Source of the DNA: CAKRJP01 sp963589425
GTDB taxonomy: Bacteria; Bacillota; Clostridia; Lachnospirales; Lachnospiraceae
Reading direction: 5' to 3'
Length of the DNA stretch: 64,000 bases
NCBI GenBank assembly: GCA_963589425.1
Contig: CAVAKZ010000002.1
Location: 1-64,000, forward strand
Shown here: piece by piece, positions 43,814 to 52,810 of the stretch
Layout: each line of letters starts with the position of its first letter
How positions within the stretch are numbered: position 1 is the first letter of the stretch
Translations under genes and position numbers: made by a program
Notes under the pieces: generated by a model
What the model saw: only the letters and a program-made list of their open reading frames with translations
What the model was told of the DNA's origin: nothing
Database searches by the model: none

Positions 43814-44017
43814 TTACTGAATTGTAACTTCAAATCCATCCTCTGTCTGGACAGAAGCTACATTTTTTCCCTGGCTCTTAGCATACTTTTCAACATTCTG
43901 TTTCTGATGTGGCTCTGTTACCAGGACCTTCACCGCTCCATCGGCATTCTTTAAAGCCTCCGCAGTTAACATCAAAGGCTCCGGACAGGATAAGCCTCTT
44001 GCATCTATTGTTTTCAT
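43814..44017 (-). CDS. TusA/YedF-like sulfur carrier
   Basis: 67 residues, one domain. The signature is 'DARGLSCPEPLMLTAEAL' with the CPxP motif, whose Cys carries persulfide (or selenide). The length fits a stand-alone TusA/SirA-like protein. Full YedF proteins also carry a second domain, so here the YedF-like N-terminal unit stands alone. It lies 56 bases after the YedE-like transporter gene, a pairing also known from selenium (YedE/YedF) and thiosulfate (TsuA/TsuB) systems. Confidence 0.87.
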   Translation of the reverse strand: MKTIDARGLSCPEPLMLTAEALKNADGAVKVLVTEPHQKQNVEKYAKSQGKNVASVQTEDGFEVTIQ

Positions 44018-44072
44018 ATGAATCCCTCTTTTCTATTCTAGGCTCTTTTGCAAGCATTTGTAAATGTAATTT

Positions 44073-45167
44073 TTAAGCTGCTTTTCGTCGATTTGTAAAT
44101 GCGATCACAAAACAAACGATAATACATACAATCACTGCTATTTTTCCGTTTGTTGTTACAGCTCCGGCAACCACTTCTTTTGTCTCCGGATTAAGGGCTG
44201 TTCCGCTAGATGCAAGACCTAAGTTATGACAAAGGGCTGCCCCAAAGAACATTCCTATAACTGTAACCCCTGAATCAGAAGATCCCTGGCCTGCAAGAAC
44301 AAGCTGACGAAGAGGGCATCCTCCTGCAAGAACTGCTGCAAATCCAACTGCATACATACCAAGAAGATTCCACAAATGTTCAGAATGTGCGATCACTCCC
44401 GGTGTATCAAAGCCAAGGACAAAATGTCCTGTTGCAAGATTGTAAACCAACATAACTACAAATAGGCCACCGATTACAGAGATCAGGTCAAAGTTCTTCA
44501 TCAAAATAATGTCTCTGATACTACCGGCAAAGCACATTCTTGATTTCTGTGCAATTGCTCCAAACAGTAAGCCTCCAATCAAGGAAATGGCGATTGGCGC
44601 ATGCATACTTCCTGGGCCTGACTGGCTTGATTTAAGCAAGCTTGTAAATAAAGCCAACAAAAGGATCACCACCATAATAGCCGGAAGCACTAGCCCGGAT
44701 GATTTCTTTGCCGAGTAGGCTCTTCCCAGAGAATAACCCTGTTTTAGGGCAAATACCCCAGTTCCCACTCCAAGGGCAAATCCAACTAAAGCAACCCAGG
44801 CATTTAAATCACCTGCTGACATACGGATTACCATACGCAGTGGGCATCCTAAAAACACAAGTGCTCCAACTGTAATAATGATTCCCAGTACAAAACGTGT
44901 CATTGTTGATGAACCTGCTGTTGCACAATATTCCTTGGTTCCAAGGGAAATAATAAACGCTCCAAGTACGATTCCAATAATCTCCGGTCTTGCATACTGG
45001 ACAACCTCCGCCTGGTGAAAGCCCAGGGAACCTGCTGTATCACGGATAAAACAGGCAACACAGATCGCCATATTTGCCGGATTACCAAAATATGCCAGAC
45101 ATGCCGCGATCAATCCACACAGGACACCGGCCAGTGCCATTTTCTTTTTTGAGTCTGCAAAGCTCAT
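44073..45167 (-). CDS. YedE/YeeE-family transporter (selenium- or thiosulfate-type)
   Basis: 364 residues, about 10 hydrophobic helices with an internal duplication. Each half has a Cys-Arg-Asp loop ('CFIRDTAG', 'CFAGSIRDI') and a 'GCPLR' motif ('LGCPLRMVIRMSAGD', 'GGCPLRQLVLAGQGSSD'). YeeE/TsuA proteins of this fold import thiosulfate through conserved Cys; the YedE branch is associated with selenium use. Neighbours (TusA-like, DUF3343, desulfurase-like) fit either. No selD, selA or Sec-encoding gene is visible here, so the substrate is left open. Confidence 0.83.
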   Translation of the reverse strand: MSFADSKKKMALAGVLCGLIAACLAYFGNPANMAICVACFIRDTAGSLGFHQAEVVQYARPEIIGIVLGAFIISLGTKEYCATAGSSTMTRFVLGIIITVGALVFLGCPLRMVIRMSAGDLNAWVALVGFALGVGTGVFALKQGYSLGRAYSAKKSSGLVLPAIMVVILLLALFTSLLKSSQSGPGSMHAPIAISLIGGLLFGAIAQKSRMCFAGSIRDIILMKNFDLISVIGGLFVVMLVYNLATGHFVLGFDTPGVIAHSEHLWNLLGMYAVGFAAVLAGGCPLRQLVLAGQGSSDSGVTVIGMFFGAALCHNLGLASSGTALNPETKEVVAGAVTTNGKIAVIVCIIVCFVIAFTNRRKAA

Positions 45168-45185
45168 ACATAACCCTCCAATTTC

Positions 45186-46334
45186 TCACTCCTCGGCCAA
45201 TTCTTTAACCGCCCGAATCGCGATTTCTACTTCTTCCTTCGTGTTGAAATGAGAAAAACTAAAGCGGACCGCCCCCTGGTCTACATTATGCAAGGCCTCA
45301 TGCATCAGGGGAGCGCAATGTCCTCCGGATCTTGTGGAAATTCCATAGGACATTAACAGCTCATCACTGACTTCTGCAGAATCATAAACACCAAGATTAA
45401 AAGAAACAATGGGACTTCTCTCCTTCTTGGAAAAATCGCCATAGACCGTCACTCCGGGAATATCTTTGATCCCTTGATAAAAATCCCAGGCCCTCTCTTG
45501 GGCTTCCTTTCGCAGAAAATCCAGTCCTTTTTCTTCCACATAGCTTAATGCTGCATTGAGACCTGCAATCCCATGACCGTTTAGGGTTCCTGCTTCCAAG
45601 GCAGTAGGCATAAGATCCGGATGATGATGATTATAGGTATCCACTCCGCTACCGCCCCGTTTCAATGGAGGAACGGTCAAGCCTTCTCTTACATAAATGC
45701 CTCCGGTTCCCTGGGGTCCGTATAGGCTTTTATGACCGGTAAAGCAAAGTACATCAATTCCCATTTTCTCCACGTCAATTGGAAACATTCCTGCTGTCTG
45801 AGAAGCATCTACAATAAACAAGACCTTATGCTTCCTGGCTATCCTTCCAATCTTTTCAATATCATTAAGATTCCCGGTAAGATTGGAAGCATGGGTAGAG
45901 ACAATAGCCCTTGTGTCCTGCCTTATAGAGGCTTCTAACTCCTCATAGGAAATATTTCCCAACTGGTCTGTAGGCAAAATGGTTAAGACAGCCCCTGCCT
46001 CTTTACGCTCATACAAGGGTCTGAGTACGGAATTATGCTCCATGACGCTTGTAATTACGTGGTCTTTCGGATGAATCAGGCCTTGTATTGCAATATTCAG
46101 GCTTTCCGTTGCATTGCTTGTAAATGCGATTTGCTTGGGATTCTCTGCATTAAAGAGCCTGCAGAGCCTTTCTCTTGTATCATAAATGATACGGGCTGCA
46201 TCCAGGGACTCCTCTGTACTTCCACGACCTGCATTTCCAAGGCATCCAAGAGCCTGCACTATGGCCTCTGAAACTCCCGGAGGTTTAGGCAGGGTAGTTG
46301 CTGCATTATCCATATAAATCCTATGTTTTTCCAT
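45186..46334 (-). CDS. Cysteine desulfurase / selenocysteine lyase-like PLP enzyme (class V aminotransferase)
   Basis: About 382 residues from the ATG at 46334 (GAGGAAG upstream). Motifs: N-terminal 'IYMDNAATTLPKPPGV', 'FTSNATESLNIAIQG', 'STHASNLTGNL' and the PLP lysine in 'CFTGHKSLYGPQGTGGIYVR'. The C-terminal 'ISTRSGGHCAPLMHEAL' holds the catalytic Cys of the short CsdB/SufS-like loop. It removes S or Se from (seleno)cysteine; first gene of the operon with YedE-like, TusA-like and DUF3343 proteins, which probably receive the atom. Confidence 0.87.
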   Translation of the reverse strand: MEKHRIYMDNAATTLPKPPGVSEAIVQALGCLGNAGRGSTEESLDAARIIYDTRERLCRLFNAENPKQIAFTSNATESLNIAIQGLIHPKDHVITSVMEHNSVLRPLYERKEAGAVLTILPTDQLGNISYEELEASIRQDTRAIVSTHASNLTGNLNDIEKIGRIARKHKVLFIVDASQTAGMFPIDVEKMGIDVLCFTGHKSLYGPQGTGGIYVREGLTVPPLKRGGSGVDTYNHHHPDLMPTALEAGTLNGHGIAGLNAALSYVEEKGLDFLRKEAQERAWDFYQGIKDIPGVTVYGDFSKKERSPIVSFNLGVYDSAEVSDELLMSYGISTRSGGHCAPLMHEALHNVDQGAVRFSFSHFNTKEEVEIAIRAVKELAEE

Positions 46335-46409
46335 GGCTCTTCCTCTCGCTTTTCTCATATTTCATTATACTGTTTATTAATTTTTTGTCTAATCGAAACC
46401 TGTAATAAA

Positions 46410-46447
46410 CGGGTGGACCTATAGATTGTCTCTATATAATCCACCCG
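46410..46447. repeat. Strong inverted repeat upstream of the desulfurase gene
   Basis: CGGGTGGA and TCCACCCG bracket an inner TATAGA/TCTATA stem. On the minus strand it lies in the likely 5' leader, about 75 bases before the desulfurase start, and is followed by TTTATT. It could be an operator, leader hairpin or weak attenuator. Confidence 0.55.
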
Positions 46448-46635
46448 CGATTTCTTATAACTATCTTATCTGACTAGTTTCCTTTTCATTTTCTCACATT
46501 ATTATATAGCAAAGCAAATAATTTTAAAACTTTAGTGTATTTCCTGATCTCTTATGATAAACTTTAAGACAACGTACTGATTACAAAGGCTTATACCTAA
46601 GTAAAAAGGCGCCGGACGTATTATAAGACTTGTGT

Positions 46636-46697
46636 AGGGAAAATGTATTGCACTTTCCCTTATTCGCCTGGGCCTTACTGCCCAGGCCTTTTTATTT
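46636..46697 (+). promoter_or_regulatory. Leader hairpins with terminator/attenuator of the hyd maturation operon
   Basis: AGGGAAA/TTTCCCT (46636-46660) is followed by GCCTGGGC/GCCCAGGC (46666-46673 and 46680-46687) and CTTTTTTATTT. The second hairpin is a complete intrinsic terminator placed only 40 bases before the first gene, with no gene ending in front of it on this strand. That is the arrangement of an attenuator or riboswitch expression platform. Confidence 0.65.
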
Positions 46698-46726
46698 GAA
46701 AATCTATTTTGGAAAGGAAAAAATTT

Positions 46727-46972
46727 ATGGATACACGTATCGCTCTCATTGGCATTATTGTTGAAAACCCTGATTCTGTAGAGCAGTTAAACCGACTGCT
46801 GTCTCAACATGCCCAGTACATTATAGGAAGAATGGGAATTCCCTACCGGGAAAAGAAGATTTCCATCATCAGCATTGCCATAGACGCACCAAATGATGTC
46901 ATTAGTTCTCTGTCCGGGAAATTAGGCATGCTCCCCGGAATCAGCACAAAAACCACTTATACCAAGGCCTAA
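46727..46972 (+). CDS. TM1266-family putative regulator of the [FeFe] hydrogenase system
   Basis: 81 residues from the ATG at 46727 (GGAAAGGAAAAAATTT upstream; a frame extension to 46709 is not needed). ACT/NikR-like small fold: 'RIALIGIIVENPDSVEQLNRLLSQHAQYIIGRMGIP' and 'ISIIS(I)AIDAPNDVISSLSGKLGMLPGI'. Proteins of this family regularly precede hydE/hydF/hydG and are presumed ligand-binding regulators; no DNA-binding domain is visible. First gene of the rightward maturation operon. Confidence 0.85.
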   Translation: MDTRIALIGIIVENPDSVEQLNRLLSQHAQYIIGRMGIPYREKKISIISIAIDAPNDVISSLSGKLGMLPGISTKTTYTKA

Positions 46973-47009
46973 GCATACACAAACCTAGGTATTAAGATAG
47001 GAGAAGTTT

Positions 47010-48065
47010 ATGGAAACTTTGAAACAACTGGTAGACAAACTGGAAGAAAATCAAACACTTTCTTCACAGGACCTGATCTGCCTTCTTAAAAATCACGAAA
47101 ACCAAGACCTGCAAGACTACCTCTTTGAAAAATCTTGCAAGATCAGGCAGCGCTATTACGGAAATGATATTTATATCCGGGGACTCATTGAATTTACCAA
47201 CTATTGTAGAAATGACTGCTATTATTGCGGAATCCGTAAAAGCAATCCCCGGGTTAACCGCTACCGTCTGACCAAGGAGGAAATTCTCTCCTGCTGCTCT
47301 TCCGGTTACGAGCTGGGATTTCGCACCTTCGTGCTGCAAGGGGGAGAAGACGGATATTATACCGATGAAGTTATGGTGGATATCATCCGGTCTATTAGGA
47401 AAGAACATCCGGACTGCGCCATCACCTTATCTATAGGTGAGCGCTCCAAAGAAAGTTATAAGCTTTTCTTTGACGCCGGGGCAGAGCGTTATCTCCTGCG
47501 GCATGAGACCTATAACCGGGAGCATTATAGCTTTCTTCATCCTAAAAATCTATCTCCCAAGCACCGGCAGGAATGTCTTTTTCATTTACGAGATATTGGC
47601 TATCAGGTGGGGACAGGATTTATGGTGGGGTCTCCCGGGCAAACTTATTCTTATCTGGCGGAAGACCTTCTCTTTCTCAAGGAACTTAATCCCCAGATGG
47701 TAGGCATTGGTCCTTTCATCCCCCATCACGATACCAAGTTTTGTAAGGAAGCTGCCGGAAGCCTGGACCTAACCTTATTTTTGTTGGCTATCATTCGCCT
47801 CATGCTTCCCAAGGTGCTCCTACCTGCTACCACAGCTCTTGGAACCATCCACCCTATGGGCAGAGAAAGGGGCATTCAGGCCGGAGCCAATGTGGTAATG
47901 CCAAACCTGTCACCGGTAGGGGTGCGAAAGGATTATTCCCTCTACGACAATAAGATCTGTACCGGAGATGAGGCTGCCGAATGCCGCATGTGCCTGCAAA
48001 GGCGAATGGAGTCTATTGGCTATCAAGTAGTAGTCTCCAGAGGAGATTCCCTAAATCAGGAATAA
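47010..48065 (+). CDS. hydE: [FeFe] hydrogenase H-cluster radical SAM maturase HydE
   Basis: 351 residues. The radical SAM motif CX3CX2C is 'CRNDCYYC', followed by 'GIRKSNPRVNRYRLTKEEI'. Other typical blocks are 'LQGGEDGYYTDE', 'LRHETYNREHYSFLHP' and 'GFMVGSPGQT'. HydE takes part in building the azadithiolate bridge and diiron unit of the H-cluster. Complete. It lies between the TM1266-like gene and hydG, the standard order. AGGAGAAGTTT precedes the ATG. Confidence 0.93.
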   Translation: METLKQLVDKLEENQTLSSQDLICLLKNHENQDLQDYLFEKSCKIRQRYYGNDIYIRGLIEFTNYCRNDCYYCGIRKSNPRVNRYRLTKEEILSCCSSGYELGFRTFVLQGGEDGYYTDEVMVDIIRSIRKEHPDCAITLSIGERSKESYKLFFDAGAERYLLRHETYNREHYSFLHPKNLSPKHRQECLFHLRDIGYQVGTGFMVGSPGQTYSYLAEDLLFLKELNPQMVGIGPFIPHHDTKFCKEAAGSLDLTLFLLAIIRLMLPKVLLPATTALGTIHPMGRERGIQAGANVVMPNLSPVGVRKDYSLYDNKICTGDEAAECRMCLQRRMESIGYQVVVSRGDSLNQE

Positions 48066-48163
48066 GATAATAGCTAATACTTATACGGATACCAAAGCTA
48101 TGCGTGATAAAATATAAAATATAAGTTGCAAGATAAAATAATTTCTTAGGAGGATATAGAAAA

Positions 48164-49585
48164 ATGTATGATGTAGCATCAAAACACGCTGATGATTTTA
48201 TTAATCATGAAGAAATTTTAGAAACCCTGGCTTTTGCCGATGAAAACAGCCAGAATCTAGAGCTGATTGACAAGCTGATTGACAAGGCAGCTTTAAGAAA
48301 GGGCCTTTCCCACAGAGAAGCTTCTGTTCTTTTGGCCTGTCAGGACCCAGAGCGGAATGAGAGAATTTTCAAACTGGCGGAGCAGATAAAGAAAGATTTT
48401 TACGGAAATCGAATCGTAATGTTCGCTCCCCTCTATCTTTCCAACTACTGTATCAACGGATGTACCTATTGCCCCTATCATTTAAAAAACAAGCATATTG
48501 CCAGAAAGCAACTGTCTCAGGAGGAAATCAGAAAAGAAGTACTTGCCCTCCAAGACATGGGCCACAAGCGGCTTGCTCTGGAAGCAGGGGAAGATCCTGT
48601 AAGAAATACCATGGATTATTATTTAAAATCCATCGAAACCATTTACAGTATCAAACACAAAAACGGAGCCATCCGCCGTGTAAATATTAACATAGCAGCC
48701 ACTACCGTGGATGATTACCGCCTCCTAAAAGAAGCAGGCATCGGAACCTACATCCTCTTTCAGGAAACCTATCACAAAGAAAGTTATTTAAACCTCCATC
48801 CTACCGGACCAAAGCACAATTATGATTACCATACCGAGGCTATGGACCGTGCCATGGAAGGAGGCATAGACGATGTAGGCTTAGGTGTACTCTTTGGTTT
48901 GGACAAGTATCGCTATGAATTTGCAGGACTTTTAATGCATGCGGAGCACTTGGAAGCAGCCTTCGGTGTAGGCCCTCACACCATCAGTGTTCCTAGGATT
49001 CGGGACGCAGATGATATTGATTCTTCCTCCTTCACCAACGGAATTGATGATGATACCTTTGCAAAGATCGTAGCTTGCATCCGTATTGCTGTTCCTTATA
49101 CAGGTATGATCATCTCTACCAGAGAAAGCCAGAAAACCAGAGAACGAGTCCTGCATCTTGGAATCTCTCAGATCAGTGGAGGAAGCCGTACCAGTGTTGG
49201 GGGATATTATGAACCAGAAGCAGAAGATGAACACTCTGAACAGTTTGATGTCAGTGATACCAGAAGCTTAGATGAGGTAGTAGGCTGGCTAATGGAAATG
49301 GGTTACATCCCAAGCTTTTGCACTGCCTGCTACAGGGAGGGACGTACCGGAGACCGTTTCATGTCTCTATGCAAAAGCGGACAGATTCAAAACTGCTGCC
49401 ACCCTAATGCCCTTATGACCCTAAAAGAATATTTAATGGATTATGCCTCTCCTAAAACCCAGGCTATCGGTGATCAATTAATTGCAAAAGAAGTCCTAAA
49501 TGTGCCTAATGAAAAAGCCAGGGCCCTCGTTCTGGAAAACTTAAAACTTATTGCGGAAAATAAGGGCAGAGATTTCCGTTTCTAA
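48164..49585 (+). CDS. hydG: [FeFe] hydrogenase H-cluster radical SAM maturase HydG
   Basis: 473 residues. ThiH-like radical SAM tyrosine lyase that makes CO and cyanide ligands. N-terminal motif 'CINGCTYC' (CX3CX2C), and the diagnostic C-terminal cluster 'CTACYREGRTGDRFMSLCKSGQIQNCC' that separates HydG from ThiH. 'GPHTISVPRIRDADDID' and 'SQISGGSRTSVGGY' fit. TTAGGAGGATATAGAAAA precedes the ATG. Confidence 0.95.
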   Translation: MYDVASKHADDFINHEEILETLAFADENSQNLELIDKLIDKAALRKGLSHREASVLLACQDPERNERIFKLAEQIKKDFYGNRIVMFAPLYLSNYCINGCTYCPYHLKNKHIARKQLSQEEIRKEVLALQDMGHKRLALEAGEDPVRNTMDYYLKSIETIYSIKHKNGAIRRVNINIAATTVDDYRLLKEAGIGTYILFQETYHKESYLNLHPTGPKHNYDYHTEAMDRAMEGGIDDVGLGVLFGLDKYRYEFAGLLMHAEHLEAAFGVGPHTISVPRIRDADDIDSSSFTNGIDDDTFAKIVACIRIAVPYTGMIISTRESQKTRERVLHLGISQISGGSRTSVGGYYEPEAEDEHSEQFDVSDTRSLDEVVGWLMEMGYIPSFCTACYREGRTGDRFMSLCKSGQIQNCCHPNALMTLKEYLMDYASPKTQAIGDQLIAKEVLNVPNEKARALVLENLKLIAENKGRDFRF

Positions 49586-49674
49586 GAAAAGCAAGGATTC
49601 TAACCCTTCCACTTATAATTTAGTTGCAAATTCAGTTATAAATTTAGCTGCAAAACACAAGAAAGGAGCTTCCT

Positions 49675-50934
49675 ATGAGCCTGAATCACACCCCTTCAGC
49701 AGACCGCACCCATATCGGAATCTTCGGCAGACGAAATGCCGGAAAGTCCAGCATTATCAATGCCATTACCGGCCAAAGCCTTTCCATTGTTTCTGACATA
49801 AAGGGTACCACCACAGATCCCGTTTTAAAGGCCATGGAACTACTTCCCCTAGGTCCTGTGGTTATGATCGACACCCCGGGCCTTGACGATAGCGGAGAAC
49901 TAGGGGAACTGCGTATCAATAAAGCCTATCAGATTTTAAATAAAACAGACATTGCCCTTCTAGTAATTGACAAAAACCTAGGGTTTACCCCTGAGGACCT
50001 GGACATTCTTAAACGAATCCGGGATAAGCACATTCCCTGCGCCATTGTAAAAAACAAATGCGATCTAGAAAGCCCCCAAAAAGAAGAGCCCCTTTCTAAG
50101 GATCTTACAGATGATCTTACGGGTGATCTTCCTGAGGAGCTTCTTAGGGATATTCCATCCATAGAAGTAAGTGCTGCCAGCGGAAAAAATATTCGAGAGC
50201 TAAAAGAACTGATCGCCTCCTTAGTCCCTGCCGACAATGGGAAACTAGGTCTTGTCAGTGATCTGATCTCTCCCGAAGATTTCATTGTACTGGTAGTGCC
50301 TATAGATTCCGCTGCCCCCAAAGGCCGACTGATCCTCCCCCAACAGCAAACCATCCGAGATATTCTAGATACCGGGGCCATTGCTATTGTATCCAGAGAA
50401 TCAGAACTAAAGGATACTCTAGCTTCTATTGGAAAAACTCCTGCCTTAGTCATTACTGACAGTCAGGCCTTTGAGGAAGTGTCCCAGATTGTTCCGGAAG
50501 ATATATTGTTAACCTCTTTTTCCATCTTATTTGCCAGACACAAGGGAAGTCTTTCCACTGCTGTATCAGGGGCCAAAGCCCTGGATGCCTTAAATGATGG
50601 GGACACTCTTCTCATTAGCGAGGGTTGTACCCACCATAGACAGTGTGATGATATTGGAACGGTAAAACTTCCCCGCTGGGTAAGAAAGCATACCGGAAAG
50701 GACCTTAAGTTCGAATTTTCCAGCGGCACAGGTTTTCCTGAAGATTTATCAAAATACAGCCTCATCATCCACTGTGGCGGCTGTATGCTAAATGAGCGGG
50801 AAGTTAGCTATCGCATGAAATGTGCAAAAGATGCAAAGATTCCCATTACCAACTATGGCATAGCCATTGCCTATATGAAAGGAATTCTTGATCGAAGCAT
50901 CCAGGTCTTTAAAGAGCAAAAGCTTGATATCTAA
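49675..50934 (+). CDS. hydF: [FeFe] hydrogenase maturation GTPase HydF
   Basis: 419 residues. The GTPase domain has G1 'GRRNAGKSS', 'DIKGTTTDPV', 'DTPGLDD' and 'VKNKCDLE'. The dimerisation domain follows, and the C-terminal Fe-S site is present as 'EGCTHHRQCDD' and 'IIHCGGCML'. HydF is the scaffold on which the diiron subcluster is assembled and from which it is passed to the hydrogenase. Last gene of the operon, ending against a bidirectional terminator. Confidence 0.95.
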   Translation: MSLNHTPSADRTHIGIFGRRNAGKSSIINAITGQSLSIVSDIKGTTTDPVLKAMELLPLGPVVMIDTPGLDDSGELGELRINKAYQILNKTDIALLVIDKNLGFTPEDLDILKRIRDKHIPCAIVKNKCDLESPQKEEPLSKDLTDDLTGDLPEELLRDIPSIEVSAASGKNIRELKELIASLVPADNGKLGLVSDLISPEDFIVLVVPIDSAAPKGRLILPQQQTIRDILDTGAIAIVSRESELKDTLASIGKTPALVITDSQAFEEVSQIVPEDILLTSFSILFARHKGSLSTAVSGAKALDALNDGDTLLISEGCTHHRQCDDIGTVKLPRWVRKHTGKDLKFEFSSGTGFPEDLSKYSLIIHCGGCMLNEREVSYRMKCAKDAKIPITNYGIAIAYMKGILDRSIQVFKEQKLDI

Positions 50935-50976
50935 AACTATTGCTATACAATGCTAAACAATAAGAAATCTTTTATT

Positions 50977-51020
50977 ACAAAGAGCCTCCCCGGCGAAATC
51001 CCGCCAGGGAGGCTCTTTGT
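50977..51020. terminator. Bidirectional terminator
   Basis: ACAAAGAGCCTCCCCGGCG pairs with the CGCCAGGGAGGCTCTTTGT arm (one mismatch). A short AAAG/CTTT rim gives U-rich ends both ways. It separates hydF (+) from the hydrogenase gene (-). Confidence 0.85.
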
Positions 51021-51076
51021 ATTCTTTAGCTTTAGTCTTTGTGCTTATTTTTTAGCTTTGTTTTTCTACTTACATA

Positions 51077-52810
51077 TTATTTGTTGGCCATATGGTCAGT
51101 ATGCAGGAGCATATGGGCCTTATGGGAATTAGGCTCCTCAAAATATTCCTGGTAAAGTTTTTGAACATCCGGATTCTCATGAGAATAGCGGATATTGGCA
51201 TTTTTGTCCAGGTAATAGAGGTTTTTACCACGCTCAAAGGCCAATTCTTCTCCGTCATGAATAGGCTGGCCACCGCCGCCTACACATCCTCCGGGGCATG
51301 CCATAACTTCCACAAAGTCATAGTGGGCTTCTCCCCGCTCAATCTTATCGATCAGGGCTCTTGCATTTCCCAGTCCGCTGACTGCTGCCGTGCGCACCGT
51401 CACATCATCCACCTGGAAAACAGCCTCCTGCACTCCGTGATGTTCATTAAGACCGCTACTTCTAACAGCCCCAAAAGCATCTGCCGGCGGATTTTCCTTC
51501 TTCAGCAAATAGTAGGCAGTTCGCAGGGCCGCCTCCATAACACCACCGGTAGCTCCAAAGATCACACCAGCTCCGGTACCTTCCTGCATAGGGCGATCAC
51601 TTTCCCTGTCTACCAAGGTAGAAGGCTCAATATGAGCAGCCCTTATCATCCGCAAAAGTTCTCTGGTGGTTACCACCGCATCCACATCGTGGCCTGCATA
51701 TTCTTGGTAGTAAAGTTCCATTTCACGCTCACTCTTTTTAGCCACACATGGCATTACGGATACGGTATAGATTTTCTCCGGATCCACCCCAAGTTTTTGG
51801 GCAAAATAAGTCTTCATGACTGCCCCAAACATTTGCTGTGGAGATTTGGCTGAAGATAAATATTTCACCAAATGCGGATATTGGGACTTAATGAAACGGA
51901 TCCATCCCGGACAGCAGGAGGTAAACATAGGTCGGTCTTTTAACTCACCGGAGCTAAATCTTTTCAGGAACTCTGTTCCCTCTTCCATAATGGTAAGGTC
52001 CGCTGAGAAGGAGGTGTCAAATACATAATCTGCTCCCAGTCTCTTCCATACATCCACAATCTTGCCTACTGTGGCCTCCTGTCTTGAAAGTCCCAGCTCT
52101 TCACCCCAGGCAGTACGTACTGCCGGCGCGATCTGTACAACTACGATTTTCTCCGGATCGGAAATAGCATTCCATACCTTTTCTGTCTCATCCCGCTCGG
52201 TTAAAGCTCCCACCGGACAATGGGTAATACACTGGCCGCAGAGAGAACAGGAAGCCTCCTCAATCTTCTTGTGGCCTGCCACATTGATGGTAGTTCTGGA
52301 ACCGGTTCCTTCCACATCCCAGATACTTAAGCTCTGGACCTTATCACATACCTGGATACAGCGCATACATTTAATACATTTAGACGAATCACGAATCAGA
52401 GGAAAGTCCTTGTTCCATGGCTGTTTTTCAATCTCCATCTTAAAGGGAATCTGTATAATATTCAGGTCATTTGCCACCTTCTGCAAACTGCAATTGCCAC
52501 TTCGAATGCAGGTAACACACTCACAATTGTGCTGAGACAAAATCAGTTCCACAGTATTGCGTCTGTTTCTTCGCACCTTAGGACTGTTGGTATAGATCAC
52601 CATACCTTCCTCTACTGTATTGTTACAGGAAGTAATCAGCTTATCCTTCCCTTCAATTTCTACTACACAGACACGACAGGCTGCAATCTCATTAATATCT
52701 TTTAGATAGCACAGCTTCGGAATCGGAATTCCATTCTGTCTGGCAGCTTCCATGATTGTGGTATTTTCCTTTGCAGAAATTAATTTTCCATCGATTGTAA
52801 GATTTACCAT
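51077..52810 (-). CDS. hydA: [FeFe] hydrogenase, multi-cluster catalytic subunit
   Basis: 577 residues. Order of domains: N-terminal [2Fe-2S] ferredoxin ('CRVCVVEIEG'), His-Cys cluster ('HNCECVTCIRSGNC'), two [4Fe-4S] motifs ('CIKCMRCIQVC', 'CSLCGQCITHC'), the H-cluster domain with L1 'TSCCPGW', L2 'MPCVAKKSE' and L3 'ACPGGCVGGGGQP', and the C-terminal small-subunit region. All active-site Cys are present. It makes or uses H2 in the cytoplasm. Its start overlaps the stop region of the NuoF/GltD-type fusion gene by 7 bases, so the two are co-translated and probably form a complex. Confidence 0.95.
   Translation of the reverse strand: MVNLTIDGKLISAKENTTIMEAARQNGIPIPKLCYLKDINEIAACRVCVVEIEGKDKLITSCNNTVEEGMVIYTNSPKVRRNRRNTVELILSQHNCECVTCIRSGNCSLQKVANDLNIIQIPFKMEIEKQPWNKDFPLIRDSSKCIKCMRCIQVCDKVQSLSIWDVEGTGSRTTINVAGHKKIEEASCSLCGQCITHCPVGALTERDETEKVWNAISDPEKIVVVQIAPAVRTAWGEELGLSRQEATVGKIVDVWKRLGADYVFDTSFSADLTIMEEGTEFLKRFSSGELKDRPMFTSCCPGWIRFIKSQYPHLVKYLSSAKSPQQMFGAVMKTYFAQKLGVDPEKIYTVSVMPCVAKKSEREMELYYQEYAGHDVDAVVTTRELLRMIRAAHIEPSTLVDRESDRPMQEGTGAGVIFGATGGVMEAALRTAYYLLKKENPPADAFGAVRSSGLNEHHGVQEAVFQVDDVTVRTAAVSGLGNARALIDKIERGEAHYDFVEVMACPGGCVGGGGQPIHDGEELAFERGKNLYYLDKNANIRYSHENPDVQKLYQEYFEEPNSHKAHMLLHTDHMANK

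Larger units (their letters stand above)
46335..46726. other. Divergent control region between the sulfur and hydrogenase-maturation operons
   Basis: This gap contains the hairpin at 46410-46447, then an AT-rich promoter zone (about 46480-46570) and the structured leader at 46590-46697. No ORF with a ribosome site is seen inside it. Confidence 0.6.

Noticed and set aside
49929..50453. 174-codon minus-strand ORF inside hydF
   Set aside because: Shadow of the HydF reading frame; Ser/Arg-rich with no family resemblance.
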